DNA of 13,499 bases from Bacteroidales bacterium UBA7258. GTDB taxonomy: Bacteria > Bacteroidota > Bacteroidia > Bacteroidales > UBA932. The stretch covers positions 1 to 13,499 of the forward strand of contig DKSK01000013.1 of assembly GCA_002472565.1 (NCBI GenBank), in the 5' to 3' direction. The notes under the pieces were generated by a model that saw only the letters and a list, made by a program, of their open reading frames with translations, had not been told where the DNA came from and searched no databases. Each line of letters starts with the position of its first letter. Position 1 is the first letter of the stretch. The translations under genes and the position numbers were made by a program. Shown here in pieces: positions 1-7,795 of this stretch.

Positions 1-21
1 GCACCCCGTGTGGGGTGCGAC
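1..21 (-). CRISPR. first CRISPR repeat, truncated by window edge (type I-C)
   Basis: Read on the minus strand these bases begin GTCGCACCCC and contain the inverted repeat GCACCCC-ACAC-GGGGTGC, a 7-base-pair stem with a 4-base loop. This is the usual 5' part of type I-C repeats, which normally end in a GTGGATTGAAAC-like tail; that tail would lie outside the window. The position just past cas2 and a leader fits the leader-end repeat of the array of this operon. Only one partial unit is visible, so repetition itself cannot be shown here. Confidence 0.85.
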
Positions 22-159
22 GGCGGGTGTTTATAATTCCTGAGAATCAGGTAGATTGAACCCGCATTTCGCGAATATAATAAAAATATTCCGTTGTTTC
101 GCCATGAAAGATTTCTCTAAGGGCGCAACTTGCTTATTATCAATTGATGCGAAAAATCG
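22..159 (-). promoter_or_regulatory. CRISPR leader
   Basis: This non-coding, partly AT-rich stretch lies between the cas2 terminator and the first repeat, where the leader that guides spacer integration and starts array transcription is expected. It holds a 10-base perfect palindrome ATCAATTGAT (139-148) and, 17 bases from the repeat, an inverted repeat CCTGA-N3-TCAGG (39-51). The only promoter-like element seen is TATATTCG on the minus strand (79-72), one mismatch from the Bacteroidota -7 box, with no TTTG at the proper distance. The array promoter is therefore not firmly located. Confidence 0.7.
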
Positions 160-189
160 AAGAAAATTGCGGTGCCTCTGGTCCGCAAT
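152..189 (-). terminator. Rho-independent terminator after cas2
   Basis: On the minus strand ATTGCGG (189-183) pairs with CCGCAAT (172-166) around a 10-base loop. The stem runs directly into a T-rich stretch reading TTTTCTTCGATTTTT (166-152). It starts 7 bases past the cas2 stop codon. It would end the cas mRNA before the leader, so the array is probably transcribed from its own promoter. Confidence 0.7.
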
Positions 190-195
190 AGCCAT

Positions 196-486
196 TCAGA
201 TGATTAAATCCCCGGTGGGGTCGTAGGATGTTTTGATGCCGATCTGTTCGACCTTGCTAATATAGTTATTCCCAAGATAATATATGCGGATGCTGTCTTT
301 TTTCATGTCTATTATCTCGGTTAATTTAGCCTTAAGGATGACGGCCTGCTCTTCGTTGATGACGCATTCGAACACTGAATTTTGTACCCTTTGGCCGTAA
401 TTCTGACAGCACTTTGCTACCGACCTGAGGCGTCTCTGACCACTTTTGGTGACAGTCTCAACATCGTATGTGATAAGAACTAACAT
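196..486 (-). CDS. cas2: CRISPR-associated endonuclease Cas2 (type I-C)
   Basis: Small subunit of the Cas1-Cas2 integrase that inserts new spacers at the leader end of the array. The 96-residue product is of normal length. It opens with the ferredoxin-like first strand MLVLITYDVET, whose aspartate (D8) is the conserved Cas2 acidic residue. It then shows the family pattern RRLRSVAKCCQNYGQRVQNSVFEC (residues 18-41, broken here by family knowledge into RRLR, GQRVQNSVFEC) and a late IRIYYLG strand. Its ATG overlaps the cas1 stop codon by one base (TAATG), which indicates translational coupling. It is the last gene of the cas operon; a terminator follows within 10 bases. Identification is secure from sequence and position. 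Confidence 0.97.
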   Translation of the reverse strand: MLVLITYDVETVTKSGQRRLRSVAKCCQNYGQRVQNSVFECVINEEQAVILKAKLTEIIDMKKDSIRIYYLGNNYISKVEQIGIKTSYDPTGDLII

Positions 487-1508
487 TATTTAGAGATGAA
501 TACGGGGTAATCGTCGATATCGTTCCTGATAAATTTGGCCAGCATCATCGCCTGGATGTAAGGGATCAATCCTATTTCAACCTTTTCCTGCAGGTAAGGG
601 TGGATTATTTCTTCTTTCTTCCTTGCTTGCCATGCCTTTATCATGTTCTTTTTTCCGGAGTCGGTGAAGATTATGCCTTCTTCCCCTTGTCTGATGAAGT
701 CATTCTTCGTGATTTGCAACTTATTGATTAAGGTGAGGACAAGTCTGTCACACAAGTATGCGCGCAATTCTTCTATCAGATCTAGGGCAAGAGATGCTCT
801 TCCTGGGCGCAGCGCGTGCATGAATCCGAGGCATGGATCCAGCCCTACGGTTTCTAATGCGGCTGCGCATTCGTTTGTGAGAAGTATGTAACTGAAGGAA
901 AGCATAGCGTTTACGTAGTCTTTAGGCGGACGCCTATTCCTTCCATTAAATTTAAAGTCATCTCTTTGGTTTAGGATGAGCTTCCCGAAGACGCTAAAAT
1001 ATGCTGCCGCACTGTCGCCCTCAATTCCCCTCAATGCGTCAATGTCAGGAACTTTGCATGCTTTGTCTTTTGCGGTCCCAAGATAGTCGGCAATCTTGGA
1101 GATGTCGGAATCTTCGCCATAGTCTCGGATGTAGCGGCGCAATACGTTTCTCTGATTCTGAATCTTCCCTGCCGTCATCAGACTTGCTATCCTTAAAGAT
1201 TTTGAAGCGTCGTTGAAAATGTCATATTGTGCTTTCCTTAAAAGGACATTACCTCTTACTGGCCCTTGCAGCCGGCCGATGAATCGTCCGCTTGGTGAGA
1301 GAAAGGTCATGGACACGCCATTGTCGGTGCAAAGTTTCATCAGTCCTGGGCTTGCGCCCATGTATCCGAAAGTGACAATCCCTTCAATGTTTAGTATGGG
1401 GATGCGGAATACCTCTTCGCTATCGATTGATACTACGACATCGTTCCCATCCTTAGAAAGATAGGCATTTGGTGTAGTGATGTAAAGAGTGTTAAGAAGC
1501 TTCCTCAT
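486..1508 (-). CDS. cas1: CRISPR-associated endonuclease Cas1 (type I-C)
   Basis: Metal-dependent integrase that works with Cas2, and in this subtype with Cas4, to capture and insert spacers. I chose the ATG at 1508 (340 residues, MRKLLNTLYITTPNAYLS), which matches the usual start of type I-C Cas1; an in-frame TTG lies one codon upstream. Numbering from that TTG, the likely metal ligands are E164 (in RGIEGDSAAAYF), H232 (in FMHALRPGR) and D244 (in SLALDLIEELR), so all three catalytic positions are present. The start overlaps the end of cas4 by 17 bases, and the stop overlaps the cas2 start. No damage is seen. Confidence 0.97.
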   Translation of the reverse strand: MRKLLNTLYITTPNAYLSKDGNDVVVSIDSEEVFRIPILNIEGIVTFGYMGASPGLMKLCTDNGVSMTFLSPSGRFIGRLQGPVRGNVLLRKAQYDIFNDASKSLRIASLMTAGKIQNQRNVLRRYIRDYGEDSDISKIADYLGTAKDKACKVPDIDALRGIEGDSAAAYFSVFGKLILNQRDDFKFNGRNRRPPKDYVNAMLSFSYILLTNECAAALETVGLDPCLGFMHALRPGRASLALDLIEELRAYLCDRLVLTLINKLQITKNDFIRQGEEGIIFTDSGKKNMIKAWQARKKEEIIHPYLQEKVEIGLIPYIQAMMLAKFIRNDIDDYPVFISK

Positions 1509-2166
1509 CAAGATTCTTCTTTAGATAATTTTTCACGGAAGGAAGTTGCCTCAGTTCAGGCATGCAGATGTCTTTCAGTGAGCAATTTTTGCACCTTCGC
1601 TTGTCGGCAACTTCCGGCAATTCCCTGCTCCTGTAAAGCTCATGCATCCGCTCTGCACTTTGAATCGTAAATTGACGAAGTTCAGACGTGAATTCAATAT
1701 ATTCTCGGTTACGGGTCTCGAAATAGAAGACGGCTCCCATGTAAAGGTGTATCCCGTATTGCTCTTCGAGGCAGATGCCTTGTGCCATGACCTGAGCCTC
1801 ATCGCACTTGTCGTATTTTTTCTTCCCATGTTTATATTCAACGGGAAGGACTTTCCAGCGTCCCGGATATCTTGGATGTGTGATGTTGTTCTCAAGCTCT
1901 GAGGATTCCGTGAGTTCAATCGCGTCACTGATTCCGTACAGACCAAGCTGTTGAGATGCGATGTTGACGGATCGCAGAGTAATAGTATCCATGTCTTTTT
2001 GCCGAAGAGAAGGATTGTCTACATTTTTGTGAAGCACTTCTCCTTCAGCAGTGAGCCGATTGTCTTTCCAAACCTGGTCTAAATGAATCAATGCCCATTG
2101 TCGGGGACAGTACACGAAGTGCTGTATCCCCGACAACATGAGCATTTCATCGTCAGAGTAGGACAC
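1492..2166 (-). CDS. cas4: CRISPR-associated exonuclease Cas4 (type I-C)
   Basis: RecB-family nuclease with an iron-sulfur cluster. In type I-C systems it trims prespacers and secures PAM choice and orientation during acquisition. The four cluster cysteines are visible: C20 in FVYCPRQW, then C192, C195 and C201 in the C-terminal pattern RCKNCSLKDIC. Nuclease residues appear as H46, D81 (GISDAIEL), E110 and K112 (LPVEYKHGKKK), with Q125 in the following AQVMAQG helix. The start is a GTG that overlaps the cas7 stop (TAGTG). It is supported by the family-like N-terminus SYSDDEMLMLSGIQHF. The 224-residue length is normal. The 3' end overlaps cas1, which fits production as an adaptation module. 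Confidence 0.96.
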   Translation of the reverse strand: MSYSDDEMLMLSGIQHFVYCPRQWALIHLDQVWKDNRLTAEGEVLHKNVDNPSLRQKDMDTITLRSVNIASQQLGLYGISDAIELTESSELENNITHPRYPGRWKVLPVEYKHGKKKYDKCDEAQVMAQGICLEEQYGIHLYMGAVFYFETRNREYIEFTSELRQFTIQSAERMHELYRSRELPEVADKRRCKNCSLKDICMPELRQLPSVKNYLKKNLDEEAS

Positions 2167-3053
2167 TAAAGCAATTCTTCAATCGAGACGTGTTCAGGAA
2201 GATGGTCCTTGTCGATGGTTACTTCGTAGTCCGAGAATTTGCGCGGGACTTCTACGCCTTGCTTCTTCTCAACATGAACAAGATCGAAAAGCTTGTTGGC
2301 TGAAGCATTGCCCAAGGCAGAATCGTGCTTGAAGACTATCAGTTTCTGGGCGCTCATGAGTCCTCTTGATGCGGACCTGTCTTGGTCGAACATGTTCTTC
2401 AAGGCTTCCCAGAAGAGGTCGAGGTCTTCTGTGGAGAATCCTGTCTGTTTTGCGAGATTTGCCGAAATGAAGCCATGGCAGACGTAGAGGCCATATGGGA
2501 TGGTAGACTTCCTTCCTTGTATGCCTACTTGAGAATCATAGGATTTAGTTTCATCACGAGCTACACATACTGTTAATACGTGTTCTTTTGAAACTATCGG
2601 ATCCACGGAACGTGCAAATGTCATTTGAATCGGACCTCTGACTTGTCCTGCATTAGGACCGGTAGTAAGTACGGCTCCGAATGTCCTTACGTCATAGAAT
2701 CTTCTGCACATAGCATTCCTGCCATCCTGAACCTTATCATCTGGAGCTTTGTCCTTTACGCCAAGTTTGATTCCAAAATCTTCGACATACATTTTCCTTA
2801 TCTCGCCATTGATGAATACTTCGTCGCCTGAAATTTCCTTCGATCTGACTAAGATGTCATAACCAGGTATGCTATTGTGCGAAATCTGAACGTAGTTGCG
2901 GACTTTGCGCTTGAGGCAAACGTCGGTAACAAGCCCCATTCCAGTCTCGGCGTCAATGCGAGGAAGGTTTCCTGCATCTGGATCTCCGTTCGGGTTCCCG
3001 TCTTGTACATCAAAGATGTAAACGAAATCAAATCTGTTGTTTAGTTCTGACAT
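2166..3053 (-). CDS. cas7: Cascade backbone protein Cas7 (Csd2, type I-C)
   Basis: RAMP protein of which several copies coat the crRNA spacer and form the helical backbone of the type I-C effector. The 295-residue product has the subtype's N-terminal signature FDVQDGNPNGDPDAGNLPR (residues 14-32), followed by TDVCLKRKVRNYV. It also has the central VRTFGAVL and GPIQMTFARSVDP segments and the later SRGLMSAQKLIVFKHDSALGNA region, all typical of Csd2. The start ATG lies 21 bases beyond the cas8c stop, behind an AT-rich spacer without a Shine-Dalgarno site. The stop overlaps the cas4 GTG start. Confidence 0.97.
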   Translation of the reverse strand: MSELNNRFDFVYIFDVQDGNPNGDPDAGNLPRIDAETGMGLVTDVCLKRKVRNYVQISHNSIPGYDILVRSKEISGDEVFINGEIRKMYVEDFGIKLGVKDKAPDDKVQDGRNAMCRRFYDVRTFGAVLTTGPNAGQVRGPIQMTFARSVDPIVSKEHVLTVCVARDETKSYDSQVGIQGRKSTIPYGLYVCHGFISANLAKQTGFSTEDLDLFWEALKNMFDQDRSASRGLMSAQKLIVFKHDSALGNASANKLFDLVHVEKKQGVEVPRKFSDYEVTIDKDHLPEHVSIEELL

Positions 3054-3074
3054 AATAGTAAAGTTTTTTAAAGT

Positions 3075-3440
3075 TTATTCATTATTTGTTTCATTTTTCC
3101 CCGTGAAGAAGTCCTGCCGTTGCTGATAATAGCCCACGAAAAATCTTCCTTGGTCTTGCAGGTCGAGGTGGGCAGGAAAACCGTCTGGAGAAATCTTGTC
3201 GATAATCTCCTGCTTCAGTTTTTCGAAATAAACTTTCCTTCCGTCATTTGTTAAACTCTCTGTGTGGTGCATGGAGAGGTTTAAGATTGTGGAGAACACT
3301 GAAGAAGGAGTTGAACTGGCGGCATTCATGTATCGTTCACGAATGCTGTGGATTCCATTAGCCTCCTCCTGTATCTTGTCGAGGACGGCGAACAGTCGGC
3401 CACAAAGGTAGCCTTGATTTTGATTTTCTTTGTCTAGCAT
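3075..3440 (-). CDS. cas11c: Cas11c small subunit from internal start within cas8c
   Basis: In characterised type I-C systems the 3' end of cas8c is translated a second time from an internal start, giving a small subunit of about 120 residues that Cascade needs. Here M480 of Cas8c (ATG at 3440-3438) opens a 121-residue product beginning MLDKENQNQGYLCGRLFAVL. That resembles the N-xx-YxxGRLFA start of known Cas11c proteins. The bases just upstream read AACAAAAAAATAAACATT. Such A-rich leaders favour initiation in Bacteroidota, which rarely use Shine-Dalgarno pairing. The A-rich run encodes SNNKKINI, a linker-like segment. The gene shares frame and stop with cas8c. Expression is inferred, not seen. 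Confidence 0.75.
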   Translation of the reverse strand: MLDKENQNQGYLCGRLFAVLDKIQEEANGIHSIRERYMNAASSTPSSVFSTILNLSMHHTESLTNDGRKVYFEKLKQEIIDKISPDGFPAHLDLQDQGRFFVGYYQQRQDFFTGKNETNNE

Positions 3441-4877
3441 AATGTTTATTTTTTTGTTATTGCTGTCTTTCAGTCGATTAAGGTAAGCCTTGATAATGGC
3501 CGCGCGGGTGATGCGGACGTCTCCGCTTTCGGCCTCTATGCGTCTGATGCAAGACGCAAAAAGCGTATGCGGGTAAGGCAGCCCTTGAAAAATGCTCTTA
3601 GCTACGGTCTCTGGTAAATTTGGCGTTACATCCGAAAGTTTGCCCCCACGAGTTATGCTTGAAAGCATGTCTTTGAGCCCCATGTATGGTTTGCGGTCTT
3701 TCCTCGTATCGACAATTTCCATGTCTGAGAAGTGTTTCTCGATTTTTGACGCGAAGTCTTTGAGAGAAGTCTCGGACCAATAGACCACCGCAATTCGAGC
3801 CGAGTTCGGCGCCAGGCCTAAGATGTAGAATCTGTCGTCCAAATTTGTCTTCAGTACACCGGTGGCGATAGCCTTGAAAACTTTTCGGACTTCTTCTATT
3901 TTGTCGTTCGGGTCATCATTGTCGTCGCCTTGATAACCAAGCAGATCAAAGAGACCTTCCTCGACTTTTTGCGAGGCCTCGTCGTTTGAAGAAGCCCAAA
4001 ATACGAACGAGCGGTTGCCTAACAAGAATTTGTTGTGCGAATCTTTCGCCAGCAATCTTTTGAGCGCCGTGGTATATGCGGATTCGGCTTCTTTCGAAAT
4101 TGGAGCGTTAAGCCCTTTAGATTTGCCATAAGAGTCGTAGCCGGAGTTGATCTGGAAGGCGACGAGGCGTCCTGTCGCCTGCCCTCCTGCCACGGCCGTA
4201 GGAGTTGTGGTAGTTACCGGATCGCATTTTTCTCCGGTAACAAGGCAGATGGCGTCTAAGGTCTCAGAGCTGTTATCTGATGTTTCGGCAAATGCCTTAA
4301 GACAGGCATTCTCCGCTACAATCTTGGTGTTTCCTTCGACCAAGAACGAGACATTAACGGTCGGCTTTTTCTCGACTTCAGGCCAAAGGCTATCGTTTCT
4401 TATGGCATACAAGCCATCCTTCTCGTAAAATTTGCAGACCGCTTCAAACTCTTTCTCTTCGGGAAATTGTGTTGCAATAGCTTTATATTTCTCTATTAAG
4501 GCCTTATTTTTAATGTGGGCCTTTTTGACCATATCTTGAAGCTCCTCGGCTTTCCGATTGAGCTTAATTTTCTCGCTTTCATTTGTCTCTTGTGCAAGCT
4601 TCTCTAGGGTCACAGGCAACTCCGTCATAGCCTCGCTATAATCTAGAGTGTACTCTACATTATCCCAAAATAGATAAGGCTTAGGCGTCGTCCCGGATCG
4701 CACGCCTTTCATGACCAGAAATTTTTGTCCGTTTTTGGCGTCGCCACGCCTCTCGAGGCGTTTGAAATTACCCTCTTCATCTATGACAACTAAGAATGTA
4801 ATTTCTTTATATTCCATCCCTGCAGGTGCAAGGTTTCCACACCTGTTGTAATAGTCGTATAACGCTTTCAGTATCAT
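3075..4877 (-). CDS. cas8c: Cascade large subunit Cas8c (Csd1)
   Basis: Large subunit of the type I-C effector, which contacts the PAM and helps open target DNA before Cas3 is recruited. The 600-residue length is normal. The N-terminus MILKALYDYYNRC and the mid-protein block CLVTGEK (211-217) with SYGKSKGLNAPIS (249-261), AYTTALKRLL (268-277) and FVFWAS (291-296) are Csd1 hallmarks. In the stretch after CLVTGEK, residues 218-236 read CDPVTTTTPTAVAGGQATG, where family members I recall usually have an HP-IKG-type motif; this is a possible divergence. Residues 480-600 form the helical C-terminal part that can also be made alone as Cas11c. The ATG overlaps the cas5 stop (ATGA). Confidence 0.96.
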   Translation of the reverse strand: MILKALYDYYNRCGNLAPAGMEYKEITFLVVIDEEGNFKRLERRGDAKNGQKFLVMKGVRSGTTPKPYLFWDNVEYTLDYSEAMTELPVTLEKLAQETNESEKIKLNRKAEELQDMVKKAHIKNKALIEKYKAIATQFPEEKEFEAVCKFYEKDGLYAIRNDSLWPEVEKKPTVNVSFLVEGNTKIVAENACLKAFAETSDNSSETLDAICLVTGEKCDPVTTTTPTAVAGGQATGRLVAFQINSGYDSYGKSKGLNAPISKEAESAYTTALKRLLAKDSHNKFLLGNRSFVFWASSNDEASQKVEEGLFDLLGYQGDDNDDPNDKIEEVRKVFKAIATGVLKTNLDDRFYILGLAPNSARIAVVYWSETSLKDFASKIEKHFSDMEIVDTRKDRKPYMGLKDMLSSITRGGKLSDVTPNLPETVAKSIFQGLPYPHTLFASCIRRIEAESGDVRITRAAIIKAYLNRLKDSNNKKINIMLDKENQNQGYLCGRLFAVLDKIQEEANGIHSIRERYMNAASSTPSSVFSTILNLSMHHTESLTNDGRKVYFEKLKQEIIDKISPDGFPAHLDLQDQGRFFVGYYQQRQDFFTGKNETNNE

Positions 4878-5554
4878 CTCAAAATCTCCTTGCTTCCTAT
4901 AGGTGGAACAATAATGACCCCTTCGCTCATTTGTGGCCGATAGAACATCGCCTGGATGTCTTTAGGGTTGCTGAAATCCATATCGTAGAGCATGATTCCG
5001 AGATCTTTTGTCTCTGGAATCGCGGCTTCTAGCGCTTCAGTTGACGGATCCACAAGCCTCCAAGATGCTGAAAACTCTCGGGTGCCAAGGTAAGGTTGTG
5101 TAAAGCACTGGCCTTGACTTGCTCTCCTCTCGAACATCTGGTAGTATTTCATAGGATTTTCATCGTCTCCAGGCTGATGCTTCGCGAACGCCTCCTTCGG
5201 CCTCTCGTTGACGGGAATGAATATCAATTTGGCCCAAATGCGATAACGCACGTCGCGAAGCGCAAGGGTGTTCTTCTGTTGACGTTTCTCTTCTATGAAA
5301 ATGGGATTCTTGTTTGCGGTCGCACCAACCTCGTTCCTCCTGACCGAGGTCCATTTGATCGGATTGAGAACCTCAATTTTTGTAATTTGCCAGCGCATTG
5401 CGTAGCGCTTGAACAGAATTGCTTCGAAGATTGCTCTTGCTGCTGAAGGCGTTATGACGTCATAGCTTACCCTCTCGACCTTGAATTCCGGTCTTGTGAA
5501 GCAGGCCATGTCGCCCCATACCTCTAGGCAGTATTCTCTGTCTGTAAATTCCAT
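4874..5554 (-). CDS. cas5c: crRNA-processing endoribonuclease Cas5 (type I-C, Cas5d)
   Basis: In type I-C there is no Cas6. This RAMP protein cuts the pre-crRNA at the repeat stem and stays bound to the 5' handle in Cascade. Family blocks are clear: SYDVITPSAARAIFEAI (30-46), VLNPIKWTSVRRNE (62-75), NTLALRDVRYRIWA (95-108), KYYQMFERRASQGQC (136-150) and QPYLGTREF (153-161). The segment after FEAI reads LFKRYAMRW (47-55), while most relatives I know have a YWKP-IRW pattern. The catalytic tyrosine may therefore have moved to Y51 or been lost. The 226-residue length is normal. Its stop overlaps the cas8c start, and it begins 20 bases after cas3. Confidence 0.95.
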   Translation of the reverse strand: MEFTDREYCLEVWGDMACFTRPEFKVERVSYDVITPSAARAIFEAILFKRYAMRWQITKIEVLNPIKWTSVRRNEVGATANKNPIFIEEKRQQKNTLALRDVRYRIWAKLIFIPVNERPKEAFAKHQPGDDENPMKYYQMFERRASQGQCFTQPYLGTREFSASWRLVDPSTEALEAAIPETKDLGIMLYDMDFSNPKDIQAMFYRPQMSEGVIIVPPIGSKEILR

Positions 5555-5574
5555 ATCTTATAATGTTTTGTGTT

Positions 5575-7746
5575 TTATATCAATAAATTCTTATCGTCCC
5601 ATTGGTTGTCGGTCAGCAGTCCCAAGTCCTTGTCGTATTGTTCTTTGTACTGGACTAAATATATGCCATCAGCTACCTCTTTCACGACGCCGATATTGTT
5701 CAATGCGTTGAAATCATAATTGTATACGTTGACCGTATACTTCGAGAGTTGCTTCATCAACTTGTAAGAGACTCCATCATGTTTAAGCTTGTCTACGAGT
5801 TCAAGGCTGTCTTTCCAAGCGACGATTAGAGAAACGCTTCCGTCATCTATGAGACGAAATTCATTGCTTGCCGTCTCAAAACTGACGTCCGTAGGGCTGC
5901 AGAGATAACCGTCGATTCCCTTTACGTCAAAGCTGCTTTTCCTGCTGTATAGCTGTTTGAAATATTCTGTCATGGTTGCCGGCGCAAACCAATCACTGTC
6001 TTCTTTTAATGCCATGCGTGCATTGTTGGCATCTGATATCTCTCCTTTTGGAAGATTATGTTCTTTTGTCAGGCTGAAGACGTATGTGGTGCTGAGAGGC
6101 AGACGACCTTCTCGATTGCAACGGCCGGCGGCCTGCAATATCGAATCCAGCCCTGCTTCTTGACGATAGACGACGGGAAAATCTATGTCGACCCCGGCCT
6201 CGACAAGTTGGGTCGAAACCACCCTGATTGTTTCGCACGACTCATCTTTCAAGGCAGACTTGACCTTTTCTATGGTCTCTTTCACATGGTCGGGACACAT
6301 CATCCTTGACAGATGCAAGGTAGTCCCTTCTTTTGGCAATCTCTTGAAAATTTCCTTGGCGTCGCGCCTGGTATTCACGATGCAGAGTACACGCTTATGC
6401 TTGCATAATTCGGAAGCTATTTCGTCATAGCTCCGTGGCTCTTTGTCCACATCAAGTTTGACTCGGCGCAACTTTTCATGCAATTTGAGGGTATCCGGTA
6501 TGATTTCTTTTATGTCCTTTATGCCGGAGAAACTTGCTGTCGGATTGCAACCTTCAATAATCCCGCTTAGTACAGGTTGGCTTGCCGTCGTGAATAGGAC
6601 CGAGACGCCGAAGATTTTATTGTACGTCTTCAAGGCGTCCACAATAGGCTGTAGGAACTTTGTGGGAAGGGTCTGCACTTCATCGAGAATGATAACGCTA
6701 TTCAGGATGTTGTGGAGCTTCCTGCATGCCGATGTCTTGTTGCTGAACATCGATTCGAAGAGCTGTACATTTGTGGTGACTATGATCGGATAATCCCAGT
6801 TTTCCATCGCAAGCTGTATCCGTTTGGTCTCTTCACCGTCCTCGATGGTGTCCAGGTCAAAGTTGGAATGATGTTCCAGCACATTCTTTTCTCCGAAGAT
6901 TTTTTTCAGGGTACCAGCAGTTTGCGTGATGATGCTGGTGTATGGGATTGCTATTATGATTCGCTTGAGTCCATGCCTTACTGCGTGCCTCATTGCCCAC
7001 AGCAGAGAAGACAGCGTCTTGCCTCCTCCAGTCGGGACTGTGAGGCTGTAGAAGCCTTGGGGAGAATCCGCGGCTTGCCGGCATAGCATCTGGACCTCGT
7101 TGCGGATCCTGTTGACCTCCGTGTCCTTGGCTGATGCCTCCATGACCGCGAGATGGTCTTCAAGCATGGGCAATAGGCCTTCCAGCGAGGTTTTGCCTAG
7201 CCTTAGTCTATAGGAGTCGGGCGACATGAACCGTTCGGTGTCGAGACGGTCAGCATCTACCAGGCAGGAGAAAAGCATCCTGAAGAGGTGATTGAAATCC
7301 GTCTTGTCAAGTTTGAAAGACGGCTTTGTCAGATTGAATCTCGAGAGGATTGGTTTCACGTCCGAGGGCAAAGTCTTCGCGCTTAGCACAGAATGTAGTT
7401 CGTCCGTGTCATATAGTCCCCGGTGGTGGCCAGCGATAGGGTTAGAGAAGAAATTGTCCGCTGTCGGGCCAAAGATATTCCTCGCCAAGAGTGCCCCGAC
7501 GTATGCATGCTGATAGTCGCCTTCTACGACGAGGTTAGGGACAAGACCGCTGTCTTTGATGATATGCTCTTGAAAAGTCTTCTGCTCTTTCCCTTTGTCA
7601 TGCAGAAGCCCAAGCGCTCTGCCCCATTCTCCCATGCCGAACTCTGACGCAAACTCTTGGCACAGAGCGGCGACTCCAGCCGAATGTTCTTCATTGGTCT
7701 GGATTGCATGGTCGTATGGCCTGACGTGTGATATTATCTGGTCCAT
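5575..7746 (-). CDS. cas3: CRISPR-associated helicase-nuclease Cas3
   Basis: Effector nuclease recruited by target-bound Cascade to nick, unwind and degrade DNA. The N-terminal HD nuclease domain (about 1-200) shows H21 (EEHSAG), the H49-D50 pair in LLHDKGK, H80, H107-H108 (AGHHRG) and D164/D166 (LVDADRLD). The superfamily 2 helicase part follows: Walker A VPTGGGKT (237-244), IPYTSIITQTAG (268-278), DEVQ box (355-358), FTTASQP (385-391), STQLVEAGVDID (511-522) and motif VI QAAGRCNREGR (538-548). The 723-residue length suits type I-C Cas3, and no motif is missing. It is the first gene of the operon, with the promoter candidate about 50 bases upstream. Confidence 0.97.
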   Translation of the reverse strand: MDQIISHVRPYDHAIQTNEEHSAGVAALCQEFASEFGMGEWGRALGLLHDKGKEQKTFQEHIIKDSGLVPNLVVEGDYQHAYVGALLARNIFGPTADNFFSNPIAGHHRGLYDTDELHSVLSAKTLPSDVKPILSRFNLTKPSFKLDKTDFNHLFRMLFSCLVDADRLDTERFMSPDSYRLRLGKTSLEGLLPMLEDHLAVMEASAKDTEVNRIRNEVQMLCRQAADSPQGFYSLTVPTGGGKTLSSLLWAMRHAVRHGLKRIIIAIPYTSIITQTAGTLKKIFGEKNVLEHHSNFDLDTIEDGEETKRIQLAMENWDYPIIVTTNVQLFESMFSNKTSACRKLHNILNSVIILDEVQTLPTKFLQPIVDALKTYNKIFGVSVLFTTASQPVLSGIIEGCNPTASFSGIKDIKEIIPDTLKLHEKLRRVKLDVDKEPRSYDEIASELCKHKRVLCIVNTRRDAKEIFKRLPKEGTTLHLSRMMCPDHVKETIEKVKSALKDESCETIRVVSTQLVEAGVDIDFPVVYRQEAGLDSILQAAGRCNREGRLPLSTTYVFSLTKEHNLPKGEISDANNARMALKEDSDWFAPATMTEYFKQLYSRKSSFDVKGIDGYLCSPTDVSFETASNEFRLIDDGSVSLIVAWKDSLELVDKLKHDGVSYKLMKQLSKYTVNVYNYDFNALNNIGVVKEVADGIYLVQYKEQYDKDLGLLTDNQWDDKNLLI

Positions 7747-7795
7747 ATTTGTCGCTACTAATATAACGTTTTAATTTTTATTTCTCATCCATTGG

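Noticed and set aside
1511..1511. Cas1 start at TTG 1511
   Set aside because: The next codon is ATG (1508), and type I-C Cas1 proteins normally start MRKLLNTLY, so the ATG is preferred.
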